Shown one piece after another: positions 48,490 to 60,204 of a DNA stretch of 64,000 bases; the first letter of the stretch is position 1, and each line of letters starts with the position of its first letter. A program made the position numbers and the translations under genes. Under the pieces are notes generated by a model. That model was not told the origin of the DNA and made no database searches. It was given only the letters and a program-made list of their open reading frames with translations. The stretch covers positions 1 through 64,000 of the forward strand of contig JAODTK010005625.1 in NCBI GenBank assembly GCA_026419785.1, written 5' to 3'. The stretch is from Sclerodactyla briareus. Its lineage: Eukaryota > Echinodermata > Holothuroidea > Dendrochirotida > Sclerodactylidae.

Positions 48490-50539
48490 GGATGGGCCTA
48501 TTCATCATGTGTGGTGCTAACAATGATAATCTTCGCGCATTGAAACGACCCAAGCGCCGCCATCGTGAGCGTGGGTGGCGTAAATTCAAATTAGATAATG
48601 ATAAGCTTGCAGATTTAGATCACTGCATAGTTTATAATCAAGAGCTGGAATCATAAAAGTTGATACGTTCTTCAGAGCTTAGAGATTGCGATGATTCCAG
48701 TTTCTTCAGTACTGTTAACTCAATCTGTAAAACTAAATCTGAAAGGTGTTTGCCATGCTCATACTTGTTCTAGGATCCTTGCTAACCAATTTGCGGAATT
48801 CTCCTCTGAGAAGGTCGATTACAATCGTGAAGATCTCGACCCAAAAACACAGGTAGATAATGCCTTAAGGAGTCTCACTTTCTCCCATGCCATCGTAGAA
48901 TTCAAGAAATGTTAATTGGATGATGTGCATCGTATTGTCATGATCTCTCTTAAGAAGAAACATGTTTTATTGGACCCCATACCGACATCTCGTTCATCAC
49001 GTGCATTGATTGCATTACTCCCGGTGGTACTGACATCCGTAATATGTCACTTGCTTCAGGATCAATGCCCATAAGTATGAAAAATGCTCACGTTGCCCTC
49101 TAAAGAAGAATAATTTGGAAGGTTGATTCCATCTTAAAGAACTATCGGCCAGTCAGTCTTCAGTCTTTTCTCTCTAAGGTCATTGAGAGATTCGCCTGCG
49201 TTAAATACAACTTCTTCGATCATTGCAATGTACACTACATTCCAGTCCGCTTATCGCCCAACTCCACAGCATGCGAAATGCGCTTTAAAAAGTGCAAGAG
49301 ACCTTCTAAGGCCTCAGACAATCTCAGAATCGGTTCTCATTCTGTGGGATAGATCCGCGGTTTTGACAACATTGTTCAAGCATTTTGCTGCATCGCTTGA
49401 AATCCAGGTTTCGGAAATCGGTGGTATTCATCAAGTGGTTCTGTCCTACCTAATGACAGAACTCAACATGTTGTGATTAAGGATGCTGAGTCTCGATCTC
49501 AGTGCCGCGTTATGGTGTCCCTCAAGAGACAGTCCTCGGTCCCCGCCTGTATATTAATTTCTACACCAGCACTAACAGTGACATCAGCCGTTCACCCTTG
49601 TGACCACATGATCTATGCTGATGATACGCAGGTTGTATATATCATATCAATCATCTGATCGAGCATCTGCTATCAGTCGGACTGACGAATGCCGTATCAG
49701 CTGTTCATGACTGGGCTGAGTAAATAAGCTTAAAATAAATGATCAAAAGGACCCAAGTCATGCATATCACCCCTAGACACCGTGAGTACCAACCACTTTC
49801 GCCACTGCGCGTTGGGAATGCACTTATTCAGCCTGTCAATTCTGCGAGAAAACCTTGGGTTACAGTTGATCATACCTTGAGCTCAAATCACATATTCCGC
49901 AAACAGGTGCAACCGGCGGTCATGGTATTACCACAAATTGGACAGTTGCGGAAAATCTTGACCAGAATTTGGCTGGAAAGCTAGCTAATGCTCTTGTATC
50001 ATCCCGTTTTTGTAGATTCTGTAATAGCGTATCGCTGGTCTCCCTTTGTCCGAACTTGGTAAATTCCAGCATATTCAGAATGCAGGCATGCCAGAATTGT
50101 CATGGTACTAAGCCCAGGCCGCATTACCACTCCAGGCCTGCGCAATCTTCATTGATAGCTTCCAGTTGGCACTCGAATTTCTTAGGTCTGTTGTAATGTT
50201 TAAGATTCACAAATGTGATTCACCAGCTTATCTACAAAATCTTGTAAGGCCCTATGTTTAGGTCGCAATCTGTTCTTTCCACGCAGAACCTGTTCTCACA
50301 ACCAGAATTGCACTAAAACCTACAGTGAACGTGCTTTCTCCTGGTTGGGCATTCTCTCTGGAACGCCCTTCCAGGAGGATGTTCCAATCCCCTCGTATCA
50401 GCTCCTTCAAGAGAAAGCTGAAAAACCATCTGTCCATGCTTCACTCCTGATTTCTTCTCCTTCGTTGTTGTTATGGAAAGGCGCTTCGAGGCAGCGCATG
50501 AAAGTGCTATAAAGCACTATCATTCTGATTATTATTATG
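48490..50539 (+). mobile_element. L2-type LINE, 5'-truncated, many frameshifts
   Basis: The first recognisable part is the endonuclease/RT linker (KRPKRRHRERGWRKFK near 48,540). RT blocks follow in order: KNYRPVSLQSFLSKVIERF at about 49,136, the QSAYRP block near 49,245, the catalytic YADD at 49,614-49,625, LRVGNALIQPVNSARK-LG-T near 49,800-49,865, SSRFCRFCNS near 49,990 and the FSWLGILS-WNALP-type block near 50,335. The 3' end has the L2-style GGCGCTTCGAGGC... GCTATAAAGCACTAT tail and a short ATT repeat. Frames change repeatedly, so the copy is dead. Confidence 0.9.
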
Positions 50540-52344
50540 AAAATAGGCAATAGGATTCCTACTGGGGAAAACCATCCAGTTGCCCATAAATGAATAGGCG
50601 TGTGGACACAGTCAAACCAGACAGAACACTAATTGTGGCATGGAACCCTTCCCATGTCATCTCATCTTCTGAAATGGTCGAGTCAAAGGAAAGGTGGAAA
50701 ATGATGCTGGGTCCCACAGTCATGTTTTAGAAAACCTCTTTTGAACCTTACCAAGATTTTCTATGGCGACCTTTGTGCCAACTACAAGTGTCGGGTCATC
50801 AGACATGTGCTAGAGAGTTTTTGCACTATTGTGCAAACATACCCCAGGAACTACAAAGACCCCTCAAGACTTGTATGGAGGGGGGAGGGGAGGGTCGCAG
50901 GGGGTGGTTAAAGGAAGCAACGCAAATTGAAAAATATGCCTCTGGCGGGGATCCTTCCACATAAGCAACACCAGCCTGGTGATGCTGCCCATTAATTTTA
51001 GAAAACTATGAAGTGTTACAAACTGTTTGATTTTATGGCAAAGTATACCAACGACATAAGTACAGTATTTATCTAATAGTATCATTAGAAGAACTAATGG
51101 AATTTTGCAAAATGAGGATTCCTGTATCCTTAATAGAAGCTCTTTTTCTAAATTTGTGGAACACTTTCATCACAGATAGTAGATACTTTTGGTAGAAATG
51201 AAAAGGTAATAATTGTTGATGTGAAGTGCCACAACTAGTAACTAGTAAATGCAGTAGCATCAACACTCAGTAACAATTTGGCCAAAAGGTCTCAATGCTA
51301 TCAGCAACACACAGAAAATCCTGCCAAGATAAATTGGAACATCAGCACCACAACAGAGTGATAATTATCTGAGAGAACGAATTAATCGAATAGAAAAATA
51401 CAAATTTATGCTGTTGAGGCAATTTTTAACACCGACAAGAACTGTGTAAACCCTGCAAAATTGGTATATTTAGTAACATGGACGACAAGTGTTACGCAGT
51501 GGCATGTACAGACACCCATTCCTGGACCACAAATAGTTTGCTAACATATTGCACTTAATGCGCCCACTCAAGCACGGTGACATCACTGGTATCCCTCTTT
51601 TGTGAAGAGGACCAATTAGTTTAATTCCCAGATTCATTGCAAGAGTAGCAGTGCTTAGTTATATTGTGCATAATTTCACTCGCAATTAACAGAGCTACAG
51701 GGAACAACCTGTGTTCTCTTTGTGGGAGAAATGACTAATTTCATGCTTTCTTGATGTTGTGATCGGATATATTGGCAAGGTGACTGAAGATACTTATATT
51801 GATGGGTCGGAGAAATTAATAAACGCATAGTGTTGGCATTGAAATCTTTGAGGGGCACACATTACAATCGATATAGAGGCAATCTACGTCCAAGATGTTG
51901 TTTTTTAGAATTTGCTGAATTGCTGATAATAGCTTCTTGATAGCAGTCCAGTGGCATGTGGAGGAATTGTGAGGTGAGGTGCAAATTCTCTCAATTGAAA
52001 CTGAAGGATGCAAAATGGTGCCTCCTGGTGGCCAATATGAAGGTGGTATTTTGTGATGTGAATGTGACTGATATAAATATATCACGAATCAGTTATTGTT
52101 CTTGATCTGTTGGCTGCTCCTAGTTACCCTACTTGAATAGCTGAAAATCCACTAATCCATGCAGAGGTGGGGGTTACCCCAAGTTGTGCACATCACTGAG
52201 AGAGACAAGGCAGAAAGTGATACCATATTTTGTGGGGCTGAAACACTTATGTAAAGTATGACTAGACCCGTGCAGGCGGGTAAACTGCCAAACATGATGT
52301 ATATCCCCTGCAGAAACAGCCTTTGTATGTCCATTTGACATCCG
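50540..52344. other. no supportable gene
   Basis: CpG-poor unique sequence, about 8 CpG in 660 bases by hand at 50,581-51,240. Frames on the minus strand around 51.8-52.3 kb show no motif. Confidence 0.5.
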
Positions 52345-52760
52345 CTGTCAGGTTAACTGAGTCCACCATGTCCCAAGTTTTGTAAATATGGCAAAGTGTG
52401 AAAAATTGAAGGATTTATGCAAATTTGAACCTTCTGTGACCTGAAAAAGGACCTGGTTTAGGATAACAAAGTTCAACATCACCGAGTTCTGTTCAAATCC
52501 AAAAAAGGAAAATTGCAAAAAAACACGAATTTGATCTCTGGTGAACCTTGAAATCAACGTCACGGTATTTGGGACAAACTTTGTCCCCTTCCTCCACGTT
52601 TGGGGAATTGGACAAATATGTATGTTTTGCCACAAACCCCCCCACCAAATCTGCCTCCCGGTGTCCTTGAAATCACTGTTTCCCAGTTTTTTGGGCCATA
52701 ATTCATCCACCACCAAGTTTCATGTACATCGGATAAACTTTAGTTCTGAAAGTAGAGGGA
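52345..52760 (+). repeat. ~190 bp dispersed tandem repeat, copy 2
   Basis: Two units, each CCTTGAAATCA-CG/CTGTTTCCCAG..., GGGACAAACTTTGTCCCC or TTTTTTGGGCCATAATTCATCC, ACCACCAAGTTTCATGTACATCGG. A partial unit (CACCATGTCCCAAGTTTTGTAAAT) begins the array. Same family as 19,080-19,480. Confidence 0.6.
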
Positions 52761-53224
52761 CAGCAGACATGCATGATGCAATTCTTTAAACTCTTACAGT
52801 TCACAGAGCGGATAAGGTAGTGGCGCTACACTCCCTGAACCATGATATCCCCGGACACTTCCAGTGTCACAGGGATAAAATTATGCAACAAAGTAATTCC
52901 AGTGACATCATACCTCATATATCGCTATATTAATCCATATCTGCAATTATACATTGCCAATGCAGGAAGAGGTATCATGAAAAGGGTATTTAGAAGGAGT
53001 TTGTAGGTGGTATCTGTGGCCCACTGGATCTGTGCCACAATTTTTGTCTCGCATGAATGAGATTCAGGAGGGGACTTAGTGGTCACTAGCGTGTGTGTAT
53101 GTGTCACACTTTTCGGGGTTAGCAGGATAATCTTTCGAACGGTAAGTGGAATTGCGACAACACCGGCAGCATCGGAGCTGGGTGAACACAATCTGTTCAG
53201 ATATGAGGTAGAAAACTGTTCAGT

Positions 53225-53690
53225 GTAAAATATGTAATTAAGTCGTTCTAATTTGCATAATTTATGCGAAATGAAAAGTTTGACGCCAAATTTACGAATG
53301 GTGAATATAGTCTACCTCAGTCCCAAAACGTTTTAATAAAGATTTGGGGTCAGTGTAGGTCATTCAAGGACCTAATTTGATTGTATAATTTACGCGAAAT
53401 CTGAAGCTGCATGGATTTTCATGAAACATGGGGGGTATGGTTACCTGAGTTCCAAGAAATTTTATCATCGGATTCAGGGGTCACTGGAGTCATTCAACGT
53501 GTCTAATTTGCATACTATGCATAAATTCAAAGTTCCAGATTTTATGTGGAAAATTGCGTAAATGCATAAATTTGCATAATTGAGGCAATTTTAGTCGCAT
53601 TTCCACAAAACTTTTACTCCTTAGTGACATGTCAATATCAGTCTTTGAATCTGAATTGGTCACTGATTAGTAGGCTGTTTGTTTTCTTGA
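53225..53690 (+). repeat. ~128 bp tandem repeat carrying the octamer ATTTGCAT
   Basis: Units start TCTAATTTGCATAATTTATGC and continue AAA-TT-AAGTT, ATGAAAC, GGTATGGT-TACCT-AGT and GATTCAGGGGTCACTGG. Octamers are exact at 53,251, 53,506 and 53,570; a mutated unit sits at about 53,373. Confidence 0.8.
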
Positions 53691-53829
53691 TTGTGAGACA
53701 GAAATCTTTAGGCGAAACATGTCCAGAATGCCTTGTAATTGTGGCATGGTGATAATAGAGTAAAACACTGATCGCGCACAGACGAGACACTGGGGGCGAG
53801 GGCCTTGCTATATCTCGATGAAGTCTTGA

Positions 53830-54560
53830 AATCTTGCAGTAGACAGCGTGTGTATGTGTGGTGTTTGTGTGGGGGTGTATGTGACCTTGTTAGCATGATA
53901 ACTCTACCCCACCTGAGGATGAAGTCATTACTTGGTTATGGGTCTCACAATAATAGTACATGATCCCTCATATGGTGTCAGGGTCGTCAGGTCAAAAGTC
54001 ATATGAGGTCAAGAGGAGGTCAACGTCTGAAAATCTTGTAAACACGGTGAGTTCAGAATGCCTGGTCCTACAAAGTGGAAATCGGTTACAAAGCTTTCTT
54101 ATGGGGAGTACAGGAACCCTATTGTTTCTAGTGGGAACAGCGGTCAGTTTTAGGGGGAATGTGAAACATGGTTAATTTCGCGAAATTTGCTTGTAACATG
54201 ATAACTTGACCCCCTGGATGACACGAACCGCTACTGGTATGTGGGTTTCTATAATCAGTACTGATCCATATTGTTTGGGGGTTAGGGCAAGGTATTGAGA
54301 TCAAAGAGAGAGAGAGTCAAAGTCTGGAAATCTTTAACTGATAATCAGGAGTACATGGTCGATCAGGTTGAACTTGTTAGTATACCTCGAAGACCTCACC
54401 TGGATGGATGAAGTTAATTCTTGATTATATGATGTCCACATGATGAGTACTACATATCCATGATGTAAATTGTGAAAGCATGTGAATTGACAAGCTTAGC
54501 TTAAACAAGTCAGAATCAGTCAAGGAACACTAAAGCATTTTGGCTGTTCTAGTTTATGAC
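53830..54560 (+). repeat. AGGTCA-bearing repeat array
   Basis: Units carry GATAACTC-ACCCCACCTGGATGA, ACTTGGTATGTGG, ATAGTACATGA-CCC, GGTCAGGTCAAAAGTCATATG, GAGGTCAA and CTGAAAATCTTGTAAACACG, then a half unit with CAGGAACCCTATTGTTT. About three partial units lie here. Confidence 0.8.
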
Positions 54561-54932
54561 CAAGAGGTGGATTCGAGGGGGCGTGCAACTACCATGCAGC
54601 ATATACAACTTATGGAAGAAGAAAAACTCGATACAATTCCATGTAAGTATATAGACTCTCAAATAAGTATAGTATTATGCAATAGATTATGAAAGTGATG
54701 CGAATGTTAATTCTAGGATGCCTTTGCCTGGAAAAAAATAAGAAGGGCGGATGGGGTGGCCAACCTGGACTTTGGTGTTTACTGCAGATGTTCAATGGCA
54801 TGGGGGTGGGGTGCATGGTCCAAATATGGGGGTGAGTGTTCTACCTCACAAATTCACCAAAACCCAGTGAAGTTTTGTTGAATTCGAAATTCACTTTAAA
54901 AAAAGATTTTGTCTTTACTTCTCCATCTGCAG

Positions 54933-55240
54933 GACGTGTTCATGGCCCTCACACAGGAAAATGACTGGAGCGAAGTTTCGGCCATAGCACAAAATGGACT
55001 AGAGTACTCAGCTCTCGAATATGGTAGTCATGAACACAGCAATGACGTGGGCTCTCGTAGCCTCGCTTCGCACCAAACTTTGGGGGCGCACGCCCAACAG
55101 GCGCTTCTATGGACTCGGAAAAAGTGATGGACAGCATGGAAAGTGTTTTGTTCCAGGAAAATTATCCTTTGAACCGGCCCCATCCGTCTGATCTGGAGTG
55201 GAGTGACCCAGAGGAGAGGTTTGTCAAGAGATGGTTCTAG
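54933..55240 (+). CDS. best host coding candidate; unknown protein, frame changes inside
   Basis: A strong acceptor (CTTTACTTCTCCATCTGCAG) opens a frame reading DVFMALTQENDWSEVSAIAQ, then NGLEYSALEYGSHEHSNDVG and on to TGA at 55,125. Thirteen of the first 30 codons start with G. A second frame, clearly coding too, includes MDSEKVMDSMESVLFQ at 55,109, ENYPLNRPHPSDLEWSDPEE, and ends at TAG 55,238. The join needs either a one-base error near the GGGGG at 55,082 or splicing: a GTAG...AG pair at 55,024-55,060 exists but would be only 37 bases and gives a third frame. A donor AG|GTTTGT at 55,218 may end the exon before the stop; its phase fits the exon at 56,534. The protein is acidic and hydrophilic with no transmembrane segment. 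I cannot name it. Confidence 0.55.
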
Positions 55241-55684
55241 GGTAGTTAGTACAAGGGGGAGGAAGGGGTGAACAGAGTAGGCTTCCACCCTCATCTCTCG
55301 TGAGAAGAATTGTTATACTTGATTGTCCCCACAAAGCTAAATGGTGCAAAACAGCACCAAACTCCATTAATTGGATTTCTTGGTCAATTGAATGTGAAGT
55401 GAGAGCCTGGAGCCTGGGTCCATAAATTGCTGTAATTATCATTACCCTGTGGCACAATATGATGCGTACCCTATATTCCTAAATGCAATCTGACAGAGAA
55501 AGAAGAGCTGGCAAGTGGCATTCCCTCTGTTGATACCTATCAGTTGCTCAAAGTGATATCACGAATTCCCTTCAAATGCATCTTATACAGTTATGCTGTT
55601 TTGTGTCTGGACACATGGCTTGTTTAACACGCAAACCCAACCCTCCTTGATGCATGAAGCTTCTATTGTATGGAAGTTTCCCCT
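55241..55684. other. intron- or UTR-like
   Basis: No coding signal, and no AATAAA close after the 55,238 stop, which favours splicing rather than a gene end. Confidence 0.4.
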
Positions 55685-56000
55685 TGTGAGTACATGTTCC
55701 CCATTGTCTTTGAGGTCAGGTCAAGGTCATATGAGGTCAACAGAGCTCAAGGCCTTAATACCTTGTTGAAACGATGATGCTTATGGGAGGTACACGTAAC
55801 CCTAGTGGGCTTTGGGTGGTGTAGAATGGGAGACCTTTCGGGCAAAATGGGGAAAAATTGAAGAAAGGCAGTTTTTTAATAGCTTGTGAACGTATGACTA
55901 AGGCTCGACTAATCAACCTGGTTGATGATCCCCATACTTTGTGTGTGGAATTGCCCATAATAGTACATAACCCTATTGTTCTGGGTGAGGTCAAAAGTTA
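55685..56000 (+). repeat. AGGTCA-bearing repeat
   Basis: GAGTACATGTTCCCC, GGTCAGGTCAAGGTCATATG, AGGTCAACAGAGCTCAAGG, AGGTACACGTAACCCTAGTGG, GACTA..., then a second GTACATAACCCTATTGTT and GAGGTCAAAAG. Confidence 0.7.
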
Positions 56001-56533
56001 GGCAATGAATGAAGAACTTAGGATATACTTCTACTGATCCTGTCCTCTTCTGTTTTCTCATGGCTTGACTCTTTGAAGGACAAACTTCCATACCAAGTTC
56101 CTGGAATTTTTCCTTATGATGCAAAGGAGACAAACCTGACGATATCAATACGGTTACCCTATTAAACATGAGATAATCTGACAAAAGTAAGTAGATGAAC
56201 TTGCAACCCAAAAATGCAGACAAAATTGCCCATCAAAAAATTCCCATATATGTGCTGCTGTTAGTGGTAGTATGTGTCATTAATTTTCTGCTTTAATACA
56301 AATAATAGCTTTTCCCTATTGGGGATTGACGAATTCCAGCAGAAAATTCTTGTCTCTATGTTTAGTGCACAAGCTTGCCTTGGCGTGAACTGTATACAGT
56401 CTTGAAACATAACGCTCTATCCATCAGTTGACTCTGATCCCCATTTGACAAAACTTTATTCAGTTTTGACGGGCTCTCATGCGTTAACCCATGTAATTAC
56501 ATGCTGTGTACATTTCCCTGGTCCCCCCATCAG

Positions 56534-56612
56534 ATGCACTGATTATCAGGATTTCACTGATCTCTGCAATACAGGACAAAAGCAAGGAAGTCTGCAATGT
56601 ATTTCATGCATG
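56534..56612 (+). CDS. candidate cysteine-rich exon
   Basis: The acceptor CCTGGTCCCCCCATCAG and the donor GCATG|GTATTT bound 79 bases. After one base, 26 codons read CTDYQDFTDLCNTGQKQG then SLQCISCM, with four cysteines (C-x9-C-x10-C-x2-C), a spacing typical of small disulphide-rich or zinc-binding modules in general. It lies within the longest open frame of the window (56,445-56,903, 152 codons), which starts and ends without other support. The one-base entry phase fits the possible donor at 55,218. Which module it is remains unknown. Confidence 0.3.
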
Positions 56613-57099
56613 GTATTTGTGTCCCTTAAGATGGGCGCAGCTTTGCTAACATATATATTTGCAGAAACCCTTGGGCTACAGTCCCCTAATTTTAAACATG
56701 AAAAATTATTGTTGCCGGTCAAGAGACAGGGGTTGTTGTTTGTACACACAACCAAATTTAGTTTGAAATTGATATCATTCAAAGTGAGAAAAGTGCGCGA
56801 GGTAGATAAGGAGACTGAAGGACACAAGGAGGATAGAATGGGAAAGTGGTATAAAGAGCTGAGGGTCACACTGTGGGAGAACATAAAGGTGAACATCATC
56901 TAACATAGTCAAAGATGCCAGCAATGGTAGTCATGTGCATAGCATGAACGACATGTGGAGATATGTTCCTGTGGTCTGGCACTTCTGACTGTCTGTTTAG
57001 TGATGACAATCAAGTGTTGCAATACTCTTCATATCCCCCCCTGGGTCATTTGTTTTTTAGCTCAACCACTACGCTGGTGAGCTTTTGTATACCGCCATC
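56613..57099. other. remainder of the longest open frame, then unique sequence
   Basis: The 152-codon frame runs on to 56,903 with a basic, charged end (VREVDKETEGHKEDRMGKWY). A minus frame of 117 codons overlaps it. I do not call either as coding. Confidence 0.35.
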
Positions 57100-57770
57100 A
57101 TTCTATCCACTAATTCCTGTGTGTCCACAATTGACTTTTGAGTTCCCCACAATTGCCTTTTAGCTGCCAATTGATCATCTTTGAGTTGATGTTGACCAAA
57201 ATGAACATAATGATCATTGACCCTGGGACATTTCTGACCTGGTGAAGGTCAAAGTTGAAGGTCATTAAGGAGCACATTGGCCATATTTGTTCACAATTAC
57301 CAAATGTATCGTATCCTTTCAAAAAGCATTAGAGTGTCTGAACTCAGTCATAATAGTCATTGGGTACCGCTCCTTTCAGATTGTACAGATTTTGATGGAA
57401 CATCAGATTGCATTAGAGTTAAAACAGTACATCTGGTGCAAAGAAATATCATAGGCCTCTAACTGGTCTACTTTGATGAATGTGGAACAAACTTGGAAAC
57501 AATCTTCGTTGACCCCTGGGACAACTTGACTTGGGATAGGTCAGGTCAAAGGTTATTAAGAGGAATAAGGGACTATTTGTTTAAATCTACGAAAGTTGCA
57601 TTTTCGCTATGAAGAGATTGTACTGTTCTCAAATTCATTCTAATGTTTTCTCAAAAAGTGCTTCTTCATGACATGCTCACAAATTTACATGTCATTTTAT
57701 CTGATGGTAGTTCAAGGTTGATTCCATGGAAAAGTTGACATATTTCCCAGGATCCCTTTCATTTCTCCCA
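57100..57770 (+). repeat. ~130-285 bp tandem repeat family (CCCCCAATTG... GGTCATT), copies
   Basis: Units carry TTTGAGTTGATGTTGACCAAA, ATGATCATTGACCCTGGGAC, GACCTGGTGAAGGTCAAAG and AAGGTCATTAAGGAGCACA; a second begins near 57,470 with GACCCCTGGGACAACTTGAC and AGGTCAAAGGTTATTAAG. Same family as 61.5 and 62.2-62.96 kb. Confidence 0.65.
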
Positions 57771-57839
57771 TAATTCCTCGGAGTTATCTGACCTCGCAAT
57801 CTAGCTGCAAGTGAGATCTGACCTCGCACTCTAGTCTGT

Positions 57840-58100
57840 ACTTAGAGTTTTTATTGTCAACCGGAGGTGCCATACCGACGTACGTCCACGCCGCGGAGCG
57901 AGCGATTCACGCATTCCACTCGAAAGTGACACTTATATTTCTCGTTCTAACAGAATAATCATGGAATACTCCTCCTAATAGTGAGATGTGTAGTAAAGAG
58001 ATAAATATATTAGAGATATTCAGAACTTTCACGAAGATCGGGACAATAGAATTCTTGAACCAAGGATTTGTGGAGCAATTTGCAGCGAAGGTTTGAGGCA
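57840..58100. promoter_or_regulatory. CpG-dense island inside the CpG-poor domain
   Basis: About 12 CpG occur in the 120 bases 57,841-57,960, including ACCGACGTACGTCCACGCCG, several times the local rate. A regulatory element or promoter is one explanation; a recent insertion is another. No TATA box or clear exon follows directly. Confidence 0.25.
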
Positions 58101-58899
58101 GAGGGTTCGTACTTTCGTATGTTGACTGTAAGCTATATAATACTGTTTAGTACTAGTCCCTAAGTATTACATGACTACATCACCAGTCAACGTAGCCTAT
58201 AACGTTAAATCTGCCGATCTGAAACATTGAAAAATCATCAAATTATGAAACAGGCATGTAGATGGGTTGATACACACATTTCACAAAAGATCGAATCATG
58301 TTTTTTGCAAGGTGTCTTCAGATTCACTTGTCTGATCTAGGCTAAGTGTGTCCCTGTACAAATCATAGCAAGTTAAGTAGCTTAGGCCTACTGCTGGCTA
58401 CCTTTTGGGAATTAATAGAACCATTGGAAATTACCATTTTATTTTCTCATTCTTCACACAAAATACAATTTTGCCTGGAAAGACCTTCACTATGGCCGCG
58501 AAAATTTTCCGTTGTAAGGAGTTGCCCTTTCGGCGCCAGTCACGTAGCTTAATGGATGGAAGCAGGAACAGTTGGCATGGGGTAGCATTACCTCTGTGGG
58601 CATGTACCCACTGTTGACAGTGTAGCGTGTGTGTAGGCAGAGCTTGCATGGCAACTCCATTGGGAGTCAGGAGACAAACTTGGGCTAAAAGGAGGATTCT
58701 CTGAAACGGTGAGGCAATTTTGAGAAATTTTGTATGTAGTATCAGTTGGGTGGACACAACCTGACTAATTCTTGGGCGGCAAACTCACTATAAAGGAGGG
58801 TAATTGGCCTATTTATATCTCATTGTTTTTAGCTCGTTAGCAAGATTACAGATGAACCTAACTGCGATTGAGACTTGGTTTGGCACATCGGTGACGTGA

Positions 58900-59700
58900 G
58901 TCGAAACTGATTAGATTTTACATCGTTAAAAATTGCTAAGTAAGCTGTCTAATTTGCATAATTTATGGGAAATGTCAAGGTTTGTAAATTTTCCTCAAAC
59001 TTGACAGTGAGTATGGTCTACATCCAGTCTGAACTAGTTAACCAGATTCAGGGTCACTGGGAGCAGTCATTGTCCATTTGGCGTAATTTATGCAAAAATC
59101 TTGAAGTTGGTTGGATTTTAATGAACCTGGTGGGTAAGTTTACCTTCATTTCCACATTTGTCATCATGATTCCGGGTCCCTGGAGGTAATTCAACATACT
59201 GTCTAATTTGCATATTTAGCGAATGCTAGTTTGCCCGATGCCCATGAACTTTTTGTAGGTATGACTTATCCGTACCTTCCAACACTCTTGAATGAGACTG
59301 GAAGTTATTCAGTTCGTCTATTTTGCATATTTCATTCCAAATTTCAAAGTTTGTTAGATTTCTATGAAAGCTGGTATGCATATATGTTCACCTTTAGTCT
59401 AATTGTTTTTACATTGACTCGAGTCACTGGTCGTTATTCATCTGTGTGTATAATTTGCTAATTTTATGATTCATGTAAATGTTCAAGGTGGTAAGATTCC
59501 CATAAAATGTGTTTAGAGTGTGGTCCACCATTGGTACTGAGTATATATTTGAAATGAGAAAATGGGTCGTTGAAAGTTGAATATTGTGTTCAATTTGCAT
59601 AAGTCAGACAATTCCAGTCATATTTCACAAAACCTATACTCATTCGGTAACATGGTCAACCAAGTCAGAATTGGAAAATGGTTCACGGTTATTAAGCTGT
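58900..59700 (+). repeat. ~128 bp octamer tandem repeat, about six units
   Basis: Exact ATTTGCAT at 58,952, 59,206 and 59,593; mutated versions near 59,081, 59,321 and 59,453. Spacing is 115-140 bases. The units match 53,225-53,690, and the flank after the array (59,740 onward) also matches the flank at 53,730. Confidence 0.8.
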
Positions 59701-60204
59701 TCCTATAAAATGCTAATATAAAAAAAATTTGAGGGAGACAGGGAATGCCGTTGTACTTGTTTGCATTGTGACTAATAGAAAAACTATCGACGTCAAACCC
59801 AGGCGGGGACCACTGCGGGGTGATCGCCTTGTACCCTTGAAACATCTTTCGAACAAGGTGAAAGTTTACACAAATACAGAATGTCCCCAATTTCCCAAAA
59901 TAGAGGCAGGTACGATCATATCGTTTCATTTATTGTTACTTTGACTAGTTAAGCCTGGCCTGGGAGGCTAAAGTTGGGGTAAATGAGAAACTTGTAAAGT
60001 TAAACTACAGTAGTCAGTACAGTTAATCCCTCCAATGGGACTGACTGTGTGTGCAGTGGGTTACACACACTTCCACATAACAGACAGTGTTTACATTGGG
60101 AGTATTCAGTCGTCTGTTGAGGACTAGTAAATGGGCTCAGGCCAAGGGCATAGGCCCAAAACTATTTCTTTGGTGTGTATGCCTAGAGTTCAACCTACTG
60201 CTTT

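Noticed and set aside
56445-56903. 152-codon plus frame as a single-exon gene.
   Set aside because: A 117-codon minus frame overlaps, no start context, and only the 56,534-56,612 part has exon-like borders.
58492-59909. Two-exon plus-strand gene: MAAKIFR... (58,492-58,513, donor GTAAGG) joined to a frame at 59,742-59,909 (donor CAG|GTACGA).
   Set aside because: Phases fit, but 59,740-59,840 aligns with 53,730-53,830, so the second 'exon' is part of the repeated cassette; the first is only 22 bases.
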